Origin: an uncultured Sutterella sp.
GTDB taxonomy: Bacteria; Pseudomonadota; Gammaproteobacteria; Burkholderiales; Burkholderiaceae_F
Length of the DNA stretch: 64,000 bases
Direction of reading: 5' to 3'
Assembly (NCBI GenBank): GCA_905201055.1
Contig: CAJKMT010000002.1
Span: 1 to 64,000 of the forward strand
How positions within the stretch are numbered: position 1 is the first letter of the stretch; each line of letters opens with the position of its first letter. Below, piece after piece: positions 1 through 9,195 of the stretch. A model generated the notes under the pieces. It did no database searches. It saw only the letters and a program-made list of their open reading frames with translations, and was not told where the DNA came from. The position numbers and the translations under genes are program-made.

Positions 1-2
1 AG

Positions 3-509
3 ACGCTCTCCATCATGTGGGCTCTCCCCGCCTACTGGCGAACCAATCCGGAAGCATATTACAAAAACATGGAGGCTTTCCGGTGGAAACTGACGCTGCT
101 GCGCCCCTTTGACGGGGTGACCCCCTATCGCCTGGAGATGCAGGCCCGGCTGGCGGCGGACGGACACCGGGATCTCTATGACTTTTGGGGAGACAAGCTG
201 GCCCGGTCGCTGGACGGGGCGGGCGGGCTGGTGATCAACCTGGCCTCCCGGGAGTACAGCCGTGCGGTGGAGCCCCACCTGCCCCCCTCGGTCCGCTTCC
301 TCACCTGTACCTTCGGCGAGGAGAAGGACGGAAAAGTGCTGGAAAAGGGTACCGCCTGCAAGATGGCCCGGGGACAGATGGTCCGCTGGAGGGCGGAGCA
401 GGGTGTGGAACAGGCCGGGGACCTGCGGGACTTCGACGGCCTGGGCTACGCCTTCTCCCCTGTCCATTCCACTGAACATCACTTTGTCTTTTTGAAAGGA
501 GAAACCTGA
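3..509 (+). CDS. yaaA: YaaA-family peroxide stress protein, C-terminal part (Firmicute side)
   Basis: Open at the left window edge, so only the C-terminal two thirds is present. The motifs [25 protein letters not shown] and VINLASREY, and the ending GYAFSP...[10 protein letters not shown], are characteristic of the YaaA/UPF0246 (DUF328) family. In E. coli, YaaA limits free intracellular iron during hydrogen peroxide stress. Codon use is GC-rich and unlike the genes from position 600 on. It stops one base before the bcp start, so the two form a plausible oxidative-stress operon. The first internal ATG is at 15, but the frame is open upstream of it. Confidence 0.8.
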   Translation, partial: TLSIMWALPAYWRTNPEAYYKNMEAFRWKLTLLRPFDGVTPYRLEMQARLAADGHRDLYDFWGDKLARSLDGAGGLVINLASREYSRAVEPHLPPSVRFLTCTFGEEKDGKVLEKGTACKMARGQMVRWRAEQGVEQAGDLRDFDGLGYAFSPVHSTEHHFVFLKGET

Positions 510-510
510 T

Positions 511-596
511 ATGCTGGAAGCCGGAATGAAAGCCCCTGACTTCACCCTGCCCGACAAGGACGGCAACCCCGTCTCCCTCTCCGACTTTTTGGGCAA
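511..596 (+). CDS. bcp: Bcp/AhpC-type peroxiredoxin, N-terminal fragment
   Basis: ATG at 511 lies 9 bases after a strong AAGGAG site. The frame reads [18 protein letters not shown], then [10 protein letters not shown], the standard N-terminus of a bacterioferritin comigratory protein (thiol peroxidase). The native protein would go on to the peroxidatic Cys motif. Here the frame passes into histidine-operon DNA at about 596 and stops at 619-621 after a short nonsense tail. It is therefore a fragment cut by the left assembly join, not a real 36-codon gene. It sits directly behind yaaA. Confidence 0.75.
576..596. other. Probable assembly join: Firmicute bcp to betaproteobacterial hisIE
   Basis: These bases make sense in both genes at once. 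On the plus strand they encode the SLSDFLG(K) of a peroxiredoxin. On the minus strand they encode the IAQKVGE of HisE. To the left only the peroxiredoxin reading fits its family; to the right only HisE does. GC content and codon use change at the same place. The shared length, about 21 bases, is what a short k-mer in a de Bruijn assembly would collapse. That explanation is an inference. Confidence 0.75.
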
Positions 597-1032
597 TCCG
601 CTTGGTGCCCTTGGCGTATAGTGAAGCCGTGTACGAACTTTCCGGAGATGCCGTTTTCCTATCGGAAAGAATTTGTTCGAGCTTGGCTATGAACTCAAGC
701 GACGGTGCCAGTTCACCAAAGCAACTTTCCCTGCCCAAGTGACAAGTCGGTCCCTGAGGCCGCGCCAAGATTAAAAGACTGTCATTATCACAGTCTGTGC
801 CAATATCCACTAAGTTAAGGAAATTTCCAGAGGTTTCACCCTTGGTCCAAAGTCTGCCTTTCGACCGTGACCAAAAAGTCACCAGTCCTGTCTGCAGCGT
901 TTTCTCAAGAGCCTGCCGATTCATATAACCCAACATCAGCACACGGCCGGAAACCGCGTTTTGCACAATGGCAGGCAGCAGCCCATCAACTTTCTCAAAA
1001 TCCAATTGTTCAATAGCTTCTTTAGTGAGCAT
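576..1032 (-). CDS. hisI: HisIE: phosphoribosyl-AMP cyclohydrolase / phosphoribosyl-ATP pyrophosphatase, 3' truncated
   Basis: Bifunctional enzyme for steps 2 and 3 of histidine synthesis. Start chosen at 1032 (MLTKEAIEQ), 9 bases after AAGGAG; an in-frame ATG at 1065 lies inside hisF. The HisI domain has [24 protein letters not shown], the metal-binding DCDND and GPTCH...SCFG. The HisE domain begins at [20 protein letters not shown] and should continue EGVE..., but is lost at the left join after about 152 of roughly 200 residues. The minus-strand frame stays open to 301 only by chance, running antisense through yaaA/bcp. The similarity to enterobacterial HisIE is strong. It is the last gene of the his operon, 13 bases after hisF. 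Confidence 0.88.
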
Positions 1033-1045
1033 TTCCAAATACTCC

Positions 1046-1822
1046 TTATACCGGGCGCATTTCAATTCCTTGGTCGATAAGCCAGGTTTTTAAATCGCCG
1101 ATTGATAAAATCTTTTTGTGAAAAACGGAAGCCGCCAGCGCGCCATCAACACCCGCATCGCGAAACGCTTCTAAAAAGTGCTCCCTAGCGCCGGCTCCTC
1201 CCGAGGCGATAAGAGGCACACGACAAACTTCACGAACCTTTCTCAACTGCTCAATGTCGTAGCCGCGACGCACGCCGTCTTGATTCATCATGTTTAAGAC
1301 GATTTCACCCGCGCCCAGCGATTGAACTTCCCTAACCCAATCCAATGTTTTCCAGCGCGTACGGCGTGTTTTATTTTCATCACCGGTAAATTGATTGACC
1401 CAGTAGTCACCGGTTTCATCGTCATACCATGAGTCAATGCCCACCACCACGCACTGCACTCCAAATTCATTGGCCAATTCAGTAATCAACGAAGGATTGG
1501 CCAAAGCGGGTGAATTTACGGAAATCTTATCCGCGCCTTTTGAAAGGATCTGCGCGGCCTCTGCGACGCTGCGGATGCCACCGGCGACCGCAAAAGGAAT
1601 GTCGATTTGCTCGGCCACACGACGCACCCAATCTTTGGACACGGAACGTCCGTCCGAAGATGCCGTAATGTCATAAAAGACCAACTCATCGGCGCCTTCA
1701 TCGCAGTAGCGTCTCGCCAAGGACAAAATGTCTCCCATTACCTCATGATTTCTGAATTTCACCCCTTTTACCACCACTCCGTCTTTGACATCTAAACAGG
1801 GGATGATGCGCTTTGCCAACAT
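1046..1822 (-). CDS. hisF: Imidazole glycerol phosphate synthase, cyclase subunit
   Basis: 258 residues, the usual HisF length. A (beta/alpha)8 barrel that pairs with HisH and uses its ammonia to turn PRFAR into imidazole glycerol phosphate and AICAR. The catalytic aspartates sit in IPCLDVKDG (near residue 11) and VVVGIDSW (near 130); the phosphate-binding loops are FAVAGGIRS and PLIASGGAG. The start has an excellent AAGGAGG site located inside the end of hisA, with which it overlaps by 31 bases, so translational coupling is likely. The insert [19 protein letters not shown] is typical of proteobacterial HisF. Confidence 0.96.
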   Translation of the reverse strand: MLAKRIIPCLDVKDGVVVKGVKFRNHEVMGDILSLARRYCDEGADELVFYDITASSDGRSVSKDWVRRVAEQIDIPFAVAGGIRSVAEAAQILSKGADKISVNSPALANPSLITELANEFGVQCVVVGIDSWYDDETGDYWVNQFTGDENKTRRTRWKTLDWVREVQSLGAGEIVLNMMNQDGVRRGYDIEQLRKVREVCRVPLIASGGAGAREHFLEAFRDAGVDGALAASVFHKKILSIGDLKTWLIDQGIEMRPV

Positions 1823-2556
1823 TCGATGGCCTCCTTAACCGTAAATTTTTTCTCCAACAACGCCCGACCGATGATGATGCCGTCTGCTGCGCTGCGCGCC
1901 ACCGCACGAACATCTTCAAGAGAGCCAATGCCACCCGAGGCCTGCAGGCAGACGTCCGGATACTTTTGCGCAAGCGTCTGATAAAGCCGCACATTGCTGC
2001 CGTTAAGTAGCCCGTCTTTGCCAACATCCGTGCACAACACGTGTCTGAGACCGCAGTCCAGATACTTTGAGATCATTTCATCAACAGTCACCGGGGACAA
2101 TTTTTTCCACGCGTTGGTTGCCACGAAAGCCCTGCCGTCGGCATCCGTTCGGCAATCCAGTGCAATCACCAGACGCTCGCCTCCAAACTTTTTAAACCAG
2201 TCCCGGACCATTTGCGGATCATTGACCGCAACAGAGCCAACAACCACTCGAGCGACACCCGCCCTCAGCAGCGCGCGAACATCCTCTTCACTTCTTACGC
2301 CTCCGCCGACTTGCACCGATGCTTTAAGCGCTCGAACCAAACCGGCTATCAATGCGCACTGACGATGAGACGGATTTCGTGCTCCATCCAAATCCACAAT
2401 GTGAAGCCAGTGAGCGCCATCTTTCTGATAGAGCAAAAGTTGCTTCAAAGGATCGACGCTATATCGGGTTTTTCGTTCATAGTCACCCTGCTGAAGCCTT
2501 ACGACCGAACCTTCGATTAGATCAACGGAGGCGATAATGCCGCTAGACTGTCTCAT
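1792..2556 (-). CDS. hisA: ProFAR isomerase (HisA)
   Basis: Isomerises ProFAR to PRFAR, the fourth step of histidine synthesis. It has the barrel catalytic aspartates in IASVDLIEG and [10 protein letters not shown], the LHIVDLDGA strand, and the glycine-rich phosphate loops VQVGGGVRS and LQASGGIGS. The start at 2556 (MRQSSGI) is preferred because AGAGGTG lies at good spacing; a GTG one codon upstream is also open. It overlaps the end of hisH by 14 bases and is overlapped by hisF, consistent with a tightly packed operon. Length about 254 residues, normal for the family. Confidence 0.95.
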   Translation of the reverse strand: MRQSSGIIASVDLIEGSVVRLQQGDYERKTRYSVDPLKQLLLYQKDGAHWLHIVDLDGARNPSHRQCALIAGLVRALKASVQVGGGVRSEEDVRALLRAGVARVVVGSVAVNDPQMVRDWFKKFGGERLVIALDCRTDADGRAFVATNAWKKLSPVTVDEMISKYLDCGLRHVLCTDVGKDGLLNGSNVRLYQTLAQKYPDVCLQASGGIGSLEDVRAVARSAADGIIIGRALLEKKFTVKEAIECWQSASSPV

Positions 2557-3157
2557 CACACACCTCTATGAAATTTCTCAGCAGCCTCGCGCCCGCCGCG
2601 CCCGAGCGCTCCGGGTGAAACTGCACGCCCCAAAAGTTCTTGCAACGGATCGCGGCTGAAAAAGTTTCGCCATATGTCGTCTCGGCGATCGTGAAGTCAC
2701 TAACGGGATAGGCATAACTGTGCACAAAATAAAAATGGTCCCCCGGCACATTATCGAGTCCACGAAAAAGAGGATCCTTTTTACAAACCTGCACACGGTT
2801 CCAACCCATGTGAGGCAAAGTCAGTTCGCCCACGTTGAGTTTGCCCACTTTGCCCGGCACCACGTCAAGCATTTTGACGCCGCCCGTTTCTTCGCTTTCC
2901 GCGCCTAAAAGCTGCATGCCGAGGCAAATTCCCAAAACCGGGCAACGGGCGCTTGAAATACTTTCGCTCAATCCCCTTTTCTGCAATTGCCGCATGGCGG
3001 CCGATGCGGTCCCGACACCCGGCAAAAACAAACGCTCGGCATCGGCCGCCTCAGAAGGCGAAGACGTCACTAGAGGTTCAATGCCAAGACGCCTGACGGC
3101 CGACAGAAGCGAAGTCAAATTGCAGCATCCGGTATCTAAAATCACTATTTTTTTCAT
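2543..3157 (-). CDS. hisH: Imidazole glycerol phosphate synthase, glutamine amidotransferase subunit
   Basis: Class I glutamine amidotransferase of 204 residues that hydrolyses glutamine and channels ammonia to HisF. The nucleophilic Cys is in [11 protein letters not shown]. The His/Glu of the triad are in VQFHPERSG. The oxyanion and interface region PHMGWN is present. It overlaps hisB by 4 bases upstream and hisA downstream. Family, length and context all agree; nothing unusual. Confidence 0.95.
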   Translation of the reverse strand: MKKIVILDTGCCNLTSLLSAVRRLGIEPLVTSSPSEAADAERLFLPGVGTASAAMRQLQKRGLSESISSARCPVLGICLGMQLLGAESEETGGVKMLDVVPGKVGKLNVGELTLPHMGWNRVQVCKKDPLFRGLDNVPGDHFYFVHSYAYPVSDFTIAETTYGETFSAAIRCKNFWGVQFHPERSGAAGARLLRNFIEVCDETV

Positions 3158-4230
3158 TCAAGCACCCCCTTGGAAGAAACCACTTCGTTGCCTTTAATCT
3201 CAAGAGCCTGTCTGAGTGCGCGGGCAAAGACCTTAAAAAGGCTTTCCACCCGATGATGATCATTGTCTCCGGTTGTTTTCAAGTGCAGAGTGCAACCAAG
3301 GGTTTGAGAAAGTGAACGGAAAAAGTGTTCAACCATTTCCGTCGACATATCTCCGACTTTTTGATACTTAAACTGAGCGTCAAAGACTAAATAGGGGCGA
3401 TTGGACAAATCCAGCGCGCACTGCGCGAGGCACTCGTCCATCGGCAACACAAACCCAAAACGACCGATTCCCCTTTTATCTCCCAGCGCTTTTTTGAGTG
3501 CCTTCCCCAACGCCAGCCCCACATCTTCGATCGTGTGGTGATCATCGACCTGAAGATCCCCTTTAGCTTGAATTTTTAAACCGATGCCGGCGTGGGTGGC
3601 AATTTGATCAAGCATGTGATCGAAAAATCCAATGCCGGTATTGATTTCACTGGGGAAGAAATCGTCCAGATCCACAAAAACACGGATTTGTGTCTCTTTC
3701 GTATTTCGTTCAACCAAAGAATGACGCGCGCGGGAAAGAGCCAATATTTCCTGAGCGATTTTCCCCCATCCCATTGTCTCTTTATCGTAAAGAAAGGCTC
3801 TAAGCCCCATATTGCGGCCAAGCTCCACATCTGTTAAACGATCACCGATCACAAAGGATTTCTCCTTATCCAAGCAACAGGAATATAAATAGGGCTTCAC
3901 CAATCCAATTTTCGGTTTCCGGCACTCGCAGTTGTCTAGCGGTTTATGCGGACAAATAAGAACCTGCCGAAAACAAATTCCTTGCGACTGCAAAATTTGA
4001 AGAAGCAAATTTTGAGGCCCTTCAAAATTTTTGAATGGGAAGCTGTCGCTGCCCAATCCGTCCTGATTAGACACCATCACAAATTCCCACCCCGCGTCAC
4101 GCAATCTCTGCAGCGCCCCGATGCAGTCGGGTTCAAGACGGAACTTCTCAAACGAGTCGACTTGAAAGTCATCGGGCTCAGCGATAAGCGTGCCGTCCCG
4201 ATCAATAAACAAAATTTTCATCGGCTTCAC
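3154..4230 (-). CDS. hisB: Bifunctional histidinol-phosphatase / imidazoleglycerol-phosphate dehydratase
   Basis: 358 residues in two domains. The N-terminal HAD-type histidinol phosphatase has [18 protein letters not shown] and a zinc-binding loop [14 protein letters not shown]. The C-terminal IGPD domain has the metal-binding repeats [24 protein letters not shown] and [13 protein letters not shown]. This enterobacterial/Campylobacter-type fusion is unusual for betaproteobacteria, which commonly carry a single-function HisB. GTG at 4230 is preferred as start because AAAGGAG precedes it by 8 bases; ATG at 4221 would be too far. It overlaps the hisC stop by 4 bases. Confidence 0.94.
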   Translation of the reverse strand: MKPMKILFIDRDGTLIAEPDDFQVDSFEKFRLEPDCIGALQRLRDAGWEFVMVSNQDGLGSDSFPFKNFEGPQNLLLQILQSQGICFRQVLICPHKPLDNCECRKPKIGLVKPYLYSCCLDKEKSFVIGDRLTDVELGRNMGLRAFLYDKETMGWGKIAQEILALSRARHSLVERNTKETQIRVFVDLDDFFPSEINTGIGFFDHMLDQIATHAGIGLKIQAKGDLQVDDHHTIEDVGLALGKALKKALGDKRGIGRFGFVLPMDECLAQCALDLSNRPYLVFDAQFKYQKVGDMSTEMVEHFFRSLSQTLGCTLHLKTTGDNDHHRVESLFKVFARALRQALEIKGNEVVSSKGVLE

Positions 4231-5297
4231 GGTTCAATCTCCTTTAAAACCGCCGTGAATTTGAATATGAAAGCCCGGCACTCCTCAATTGATCCAATAG
4301 AAACGCGTAAAGTGTTCTCCGAGGCCCCGGGCTCCCTTAGGGCAATCCCCCTGCGCCATAATTGCTTGTAGACAAGTGAAGCTTGCTTGACTTCAAAAAG
4401 AACAAAATTCGTCTTTGACGGATAAACCCTGCGGACAGCTTTGAGCTTCTTGAGTTCTGCGACAAGATAATCCCTGTTGCGTTTGATCACCTCCACGCGC
4501 TGCCTCATGGCAGCAACGCCCCCTTCAGACAGTGATCGCTCGGCTATCGCGGCCACCGGTTGAGCAACCGGATAAGGCGCAATCACCTTTTTAACCGATT
4601 CAATAATTCCGGTATTGCCCAAAATCATCCCGCAACGCAATCCCGCCAATGAGAACGCTTTTGAGAGCGTGCGCACAATCGCTAAATTGGGGTAAACGGA
4701 TAAAAGATCGGCAACTGAATCCTGAATACAAAATTCGATATAAGCCTCATCGATAACGACAATTGAGTTTTGAGCGCTCCTCAGAAGCTTTTCGACATCA
4801 GCCCTTTTCACCAACTCTCCCGTGGGATTGTTCGGGCGACATAAAAAGACAATTTTTATGTTTTTGTTTTGTTTAATTTGCGAGCAAAGCCCTTCAATAT
4901 CCAAATTCAAATTAGCTCCGGGAGCCACCTCCGTGACGTTAATCCCACTCGTCTTCGCACTGATCGAGTACATGCTGTAAGTCGGCGCGGGATAAATCAC
5001 ACTATCTTTAAATGGCGTGCAAAACGTTCTGATCAAAAGTTCGATCGCTTCATCGGCTCCCCGGGTCACCAAAACCTCTTCGGGTTTTACTCCCGCATAA
5101 TCGGCGTAGCGCCGAATGAGCTCACGAGGCTGAACTTCAGGATAACGATTAAGCGAATCAAACCGCATCTCAAATTTGGTCGCCACCGGATACTCGTTGG
5201 CGTTGAGCCGAATCATTGATTCAGACTCACAGTCTATTGGGGATACGTAAGGCTCAAGTGTTTTGACAAAATCAGTCACCAGGTCGCAGGGATTCAT
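4227..5297 (-). CDS. hisC: Histidinol-phosphate aminotransferase
   Basis: Fold-type I PLP aminotransferase of 356 residues, converting imidazole acetol phosphate and glutamate to histidinol phosphate. It shows RLNANEYP at the N-terminus, the PLP-contacting [10 protein letters not shown] and VIDEAYIEF, the Schiff-base lysine in [11 protein letters not shown], and a C-terminal LRVSIGS arginine motif. Short overlaps with hisD upstream and hisB downstream place it third in hisGDCB order. Confidence 0.95.
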   Translation of the reverse strand: MNPCDLVTDFVKTLEPYVSPIDCESESMIRLNANEYPVATKFEMRFDSLNRYPEVQPRELIRRYADYAGVKPEEVLVTRGADEAIELLIRTFCTPFKDSVIYPAPTYSMYSISAKTSGINVTEVAPGANLNLDIEGLCSQIKQNKNIKIVFLCRPNNPTGELVKRADVEKLLRSAQNSIVVIDEAYIEFCIQDSVADLLSVYPNLAIVRTLSKAFSLAGLRCGMILGNTGIIESVKKVIAPYPVAQPVAAIAERSLSEGGVAAMRQRVEVIKRNRDYLVAELKKLKAVRRVYPSKTNFVLFEVKQASLVYKQLWRRGIALREPGASENTLRVSIGSIEECRAFIFKFTAVLKEIEP

Positions 5298-6601
5298 AAC
5301 ATCCTTCCTTTTAATTTAGCCAATCGCACAGATGCGGCACGCTTATGAGCGAGAAGTTTTTCAGCCTCGGCCAATTTCTCCACAGCAGGCCCCAAAGCCT
5401 CTAAGCCTTCAGCGCTAACCTCCTGAATTGTCATGCGACGTTCAAAATCCGCCAATCCCAGGCTGCTGTAAGTCTTTGCGTAACCGTAGGTCGGCAACAC
5501 GTGATTGGTGCCAGAGGCATAATCGCCACAACTTTCCGTAGACCAATCGCCCAAAAACACAGAACCCGCATTTCTCACATCGGCCACCAATTCCCGCGCG
5601 TTGCGTGTTTCCAAAATTAAGTGCTCGGGAGCGTAACGATTGGAAATCGCCACGCAGGTTGACAAGTCCTCCGCGACAATGATCCGGCTCATTGATAGCG
5701 CCACTTCCGCTATGGGTTTGCGGGGAAGCGTTTGCAGCTGCCTGTCAACTTCTTGAGAGACCTTCCCGGCAAAATCAGCGTCCGGCGTCAAAAGAATGAC
5801 CTGTGAGTCTTTTCCGTGTTCAGCTTGAGAAAGAAGGTCTGCGGCCACAAAAGACGGCTCGGCGCCCGAGTCCGCGATAACGAGAACCTCCGAGGGGCCC
5901 GCGGGCATGTCAATTGCGGCGCCGTCGGCGCACTCACTCACCAAGCGCTTGGCTTGAGTCACAAAAGCGTTACCGGGTCCAAAAATTTTCAGCACCTTCG
6001 GCACCGACTGCGTGCCAAAGGCCATGGCGGCAATGGCTTGAGCGCCCCCCGATTGATAAATCTCAGTAACGCCGCAAAGTTTGGCGGCATACAAAATCTC
6101 ATCGGCAATTGTGGGCGGCGACATCAAGATCACTTTCCGACAACCGGCAATTTTGGCCGGAATTGCCAACATCATGACCGTGGAAAAAAGCGGCGCAGTA
6201 CCCCCAGGCACATATAACCCCACAGAATCAATCGCGTGAGTCACCTGCCGACATAAAACTCCCGGCATCGTCTGCACCACCACAGGGGATAGTTTCTGAG
6301 CTCGGTGAAACGATTCAATGTTTTTCACCGCAAGTCTCATCGCAGACTTAATCTCTTGCGGCAAGCGAGCTTCGGCCTCTTCAATGGCATCATCCGCCAC
6401 ACGGATAGAGTCCAGCGTCGCTTTATCAAATTTAGCCGCATAATCCCGAAGAGCCGAGTCACCGCGCGCTCTCACATCGGCCACAATGTCCTGAACCGTC
6501 TTCGCAATATCGGCCCCGGCAAGCACAGCCGGTCTCATCAACAGTTCAGACTGCTCTTTTTCTGAAAGTTTTTCCCAAATCACCGGTTTCAAAATAGACA
6601 T
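5294..6601 (-). CDS. hisD: Histidinol dehydrogenase
   Basis: 435 residues; oxidises histidinol to histidine in two NAD-dependent steps. Diagnostic motifs: [25 protein letters not shown], the zinc ligands in [11 protein letters not shown] and the catalytic RYAPEHL. The start at 6601 (MSILKPV) has a full AAGGAGG site; the longer frame from 6634 overlaps hisG and lacks one. It is 13 bases downstream of hisG and overlaps hisC by 4 bases. Confidence 0.95.
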   Translation of the reverse strand: MSILKPVIWEKLSEKEQSELLMRPAVLAGADIAKTVQDIVADVRARGDSALRDYAAKFDKATLDSIRVADDAIEEAEARLPQEIKSAMRLAVKNIESFHRAQKLSPVVVQTMPGVLCRQVTHAIDSVGLYVPGGTAPLFSTVMMLAIPAKIAGCRKVILMSPPTIADEILYAAKLCGVTEIYQSGGAQAIAAMAFGTQSVPKVLKIFGPGNAFVTQAKRLVSECADGAAIDMPAGPSEVLVIADSGAEPSFVAADLLSQAEHGKDSQVILLTPDADFAGKVSQEVDRQLQTLPRKPIAEVALSMSRIIVAEDLSTCVAISNRYAPEHLILETRNARELVADVRNAGSVFLGDWSTESCGDYASGTNHVLPTYGYAKTYSSLGLADFERRMTIQEVSAEGLEALGPAVEKLAEAEKLLAHKRAASVRLAKLKGRML

Positions 6602-6614
6602 CTTTGCATCCTCC

Positions 6615-7514
6615 TTACTTAAGCATCTTTTCAATTGGCAATACCAAAATGGAACTTGCCCCCAGGGCTTTCAGTTTTTCCATGGTTTCCCAGAAAAGCG
6701 TTTCTCGACTGACCACATGCATCACAATCTTGGAGTCATCATCGGCCATCGTAAGCAACGTCGGATGTTCAGCGCCTGGCAAAAGCTTGACCACTTCCTC
6801 GATTTTGTCCTTCGGGGCGTGAAGCATTATGTATTTAGAGCCCCTGGCCTCAAGAATTCCATCAATACGGGCCAAAAGCATGTCCATCAGGAAGCGTTTG
6901 TCGGAAGAAAACTCACCCGTGCGTTCAATAAGGCAAGCTTTCGATCGAAATACGGTTTGCACCTCCTTGAGTCCATTCGCCTCAAGTGTGGCGCCGGTGG
7001 AAATTTGGTCGCAAATCGCATCAGCAAGCCCCACTCTCGGAGCGATTTCCACTGAGCCCGTCAGCAAACAAGGCTTGAAATCGACTGCTTGCTCACGCAT
7101 CCAGCGTCCCAAAAGATTTGGAAAGGAAGTGGCGATCCGAAGCCCTCTTAAATCTTCCGGTCCCTTCCACGGCATATCCATCGGAATTGCTATCCCTAAA
7201 CGGCACTCGCCGAAATCGAGACGCCTCTTGACCGTGTAGGAGGCTTCATTGCCCAAGGCTTGACGAGCGAGCTTCATCTCTTCAAGCACTCCTTCTCCCA
7301 CAATACCCATATCAACAGTGCCATCCATCACCAATCCCGGAATGTCATCGTCACGAACAAGAAGAACCTCAACCGGGAAATTTTCAGCAATGGCTATAAG
7401 TCTTTGAGCGCGGACGCGAACCCTGAGGCCCGCCTGTTCGAGCAACCCCAGAGAGTCTTCGGACAATCGTCCTGATTTTTGAAGCGCAATGCGCAAACGA
7501 GAATTTTCAGACAT
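6615..7514 (-). CDS. hisG: ATP phosphoribosyltransferase, long form
   Basis: First committed enzyme of histidine synthesis and its feedback-inhibition point. At 299 residues it is the long, self-sufficient form with a C-terminal ACT-like regulatory domain. HisZ-dependent short forms are about 210 residues. Motifs: [43 protein letters not shown] and the C-terminal [20 protein letters not shown], almost the same as enterobacterial HisG. It begins after AAAGGAAAAACG and follows the attenuator at 7571-7740, so it is probably controlled by histidine supply. Confidence 0.95.
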   Translation of the reverse strand: MSENSRLRIALQKSGRLSEDSLGLLEQAGLRVRVRAQRLIAIAENFPVEVLLVRDDDIPGLVMDGTVDMGIVGEGVLEEMKLARQALGNEASYTVKRRLDFGECRLGIAIPMDMPWKGPEDLRGLRIATSFPNLLGRWMREQAVDFKPCLLTGSVEIAPRVGLADAICDQISTGATLEANGLKEVQTVFRSKACLIERTGEFSSDKRFLMDMLLARIDGILEARGSKYIMLHAPKDKIEEVVKLLPGAEHPTLLTMADDDSKIVMHVVSRETLFWETMEKLKALGASSILVLPIEKMLK

Positions 7515-7570
7515 CGTTTTTCCTTTAAATGAATTTAGTCATCGACCTTAGAACCGGAAAAACGAGGAGG

Positions 7571-7603
7571 AAATAAAAAGCCTCCGAAAATTCCTTCGGA
7601 GGC
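7571..7603 (-). terminator. his attenuator terminator
   Basis: On the minus strand a perfect 9-bp stem (GCCTCCGAA with TTCGGAGGC at 7603-7595 and 7588-7580, 6-base loop) is followed by TTTTTATTT. It lies between the leader peptide and hisG, just where a his attenuator should be. An upstream alternative hairpin at 7631-7676 (GTTG...GCGCC pairing with GGCGGCAAC) is a candidate pause or antiterminator-related structure. Confidence 0.85.
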
Positions 7604-7630
7604 ATCTTCAATTTCAGTGATTGGATTTTG

Positions 7631-7676
7631 GTTGTTGCCGCCGAAAGAATCTTTTCGTCTTCCGGCGCAAGTCAAC
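7631..7676 (-). promoter_or_regulatory. his leader secondary structure upstream of attenuator
   Basis: On the minus strand GTTGACTTGCGCCGGAAGA can pair with TCTTTCGGCGGCAACAAC, giving an imperfect long stem between hisL and the terminator. In the usual attenuation scheme this is the middle segment, whose pairing depends on where the leader ribosome stalls. Only the pairing is seen; its role is inferred. Confidence 0.5.
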
Positions 7677-7689
7677 CATTCGCCAGAGA

Positions 7690-7740
7690 CTACTCAAGCG
7701 AATGATGGTGCTGGTTAAGGGCAACAAATAAATATTTCAT
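7690..7740 (-). CDS. hisL: his operon leader peptide
   Basis: A 16-residue frame, MKYLFVALNQHHHSLE, starting after AAAGGATTTTT and stopping at TAG 7692-7690. Three consecutive histidine codons are the control codons expected of a histidine attenuator, although enterobacterial hisL has seven. A structured segment and an intrinsic terminator follow before hisG. Stalling at the His codons when charged tRNA-His is short should favour read-through into the operon. The regulation is inferred from this arrangement; the sequence elements are visible. Confidence 0.82.
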   Translation of the reverse strand: MKYLFVALNQHHHSLE

Positions 7741-7786
7741 AAAAATCCTTTTGAACGTTGTCATTTTGACACTTTTAACCTGTATG

Positions 7787-7815
7787 CGTATAGGCAATTT
7801 ATCCTAGTTATTGAA
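7787..7815 (-). promoter_or_regulatory. Candidate his promoter
   Basis: On the minus strand TTCAAT and TATACG are separated by 17 bases, about 45 bases upstream of the leader start. Both boxes are weak matches (3/6 and 4/6). Position, not sequence strength, is the main support. The surrounding 7741-7938 is AT-rich and must also hold the promoter of the divergent dcuC-type gene; no clear second promoter was seen. Confidence 0.3.
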
Positions 7816-7938
7816 TTTTTTTTGCAGAAGTTTTTTCAATTGTGAAGCAAAGGCGACAAATAGGTTGCAGATCAATCTCGTTGAATCTTTATCGAGTGAT
7901 TTGATTCGGTAACTCTTTTCTCATTTTGGGAGATCTTA

Positions 7939-9172
7939 ATGGTTGGTGTCATCGTTACACTGTTGGTGATCGCAGCGGTCGCCTACTGTGTGCTGAAAAA
8001 CTACTGGCCGCCTTCCGGGATTGGGCTTAAACATCATGTTGATTGCGGGTTTTTCTTTCTATATGGACAAAATCGGTGCCTCAAAGGCTCTCGTTAAATT
8101 ATGCGTGAAATCTTTGTCCGCAATCCGTTCTCCGTATGTTCTTTTGGCTGTGACTTATGTCGTCGGTCAATTCATGGCGCTCTTTATCAATAGCGCCGTC
8201 GGTCTCGGGCTTTTGCTCATGGCAAGCGTCTATCCGCTTTTGGTCGCGCTCGGCGTTTCCCGCGCCTCGGCCGCCGCTGTGATCGGCTCGACCTGCTGTC
8301 TGGATTTGGGGCCTTCGTCCTCCAACTCCATGCGTGCCGCAGACTTGTTACAAACCGATGTGGTGACGTACTTTGTGCAAGATCAATTGCCGGTCGCCCT
8401 TTGCGTGATAGCCACCGTGGCTATCGGCCACTTCTTGGTTCAACGCTGGTTTGACCGTCGCGATAACCTCGTAGGTTCGGGCGGCGCTAAGACCAGTGAT
8501 AAGGATCTTGAAAAGGCTTTTGAAGGCGCCGGCCCTGCCTTTTACGCCATTTTGCCGATGCTGCCGCTCGTGCTTTTGATCATCTTCTCTCCGATGGTCT
8601 ACGCCGAAGTGAAGCTTTCTCTGCAAACTGGCATCATCGTTTCCTTGCTCATCGCTTTTGTTGTTGACTTCATCACACACCGCCGCTTCAAGGAAGCCTG
8701 CCAACGCTCTCAAGCAATTTTTGAAGGTATGGGCAAGGTCTTCACGTCTACGGTCGGCTTGATCTGCTGCGCTGAATTGTTTGCCTTAGGTATGAACAAG
8801 ATGGGCGGCATCACGACTTTGATTTCCGCTGCTGCCTCCATGGAAAGCGCAGGCGTCTGGGTCATGCTGTTCGTCATGCTTGCCATTATGGTGATTGCCA
8901 CGATCGTGACCGGTTCCGGTAACGCCGCATTCTTTGCCTTCTCGCCGCTTCTTCCTGAAGCTGCTGCAAGCGTCGGTATCAACGCCGCCGTGTTGGCTGT
9001 TCCGGTGCAATTGTCTGCCGGTATCGCCCGTACGATGTGCCCGATCTCCGGTGTTATCATCGCTGTGTCCGGTATCGCCGGCTTAACACCGTTTGAAATC
9101 GTGCGCCGTACAATTCCTGTTATGCTCATGGCCTTGGTCATGAACGTAGCCGCTTCGGCGATTTTCCTCTAA
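7939..9172 (+). pseudogene. dcuC: DcuC-type C4-dicarboxylate carrier, broken near the N-terminus
   Basis: Translation should start at ATG 7939, 7 bases after GGGAG. It gives MVGVIVTLLVIAAVAYCVLK then NYWPPS, the first membrane segment of a DcuC family protein. At about 8011-8021 the family continues in another frame: LGLNIMLIAGFSFYMDKIG, then about 380 residues with SAVGLGLLLMASVYP, CCLDLGPSSSN, GSGNAAFFAFSPLLPE and PISGVIIAVSGIAG. Compared with E. coli DcuC (461 residues), about 50 residues between these parts are missing and the frame shifts. So this is a disrupted gene, or an assembly deletion. DcuC carriers export succinate and exchange C4-dicarboxylates anaerobically. A TTG at 8021 could start the truncated remainder but lacks a ribosome site. 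The iadA gene follows 23 bases later. Confidence 0.75.
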
Positions 9173-9195
9173 TCGTTTTTTAAAGAGGTATTCTC

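Noticed and set aside
301..575. Extension of the hisIE frame beyond 576
   Set aside because: It runs antisense through the bcp and yaaA fragments and has no HisE similarity; it results from the join.
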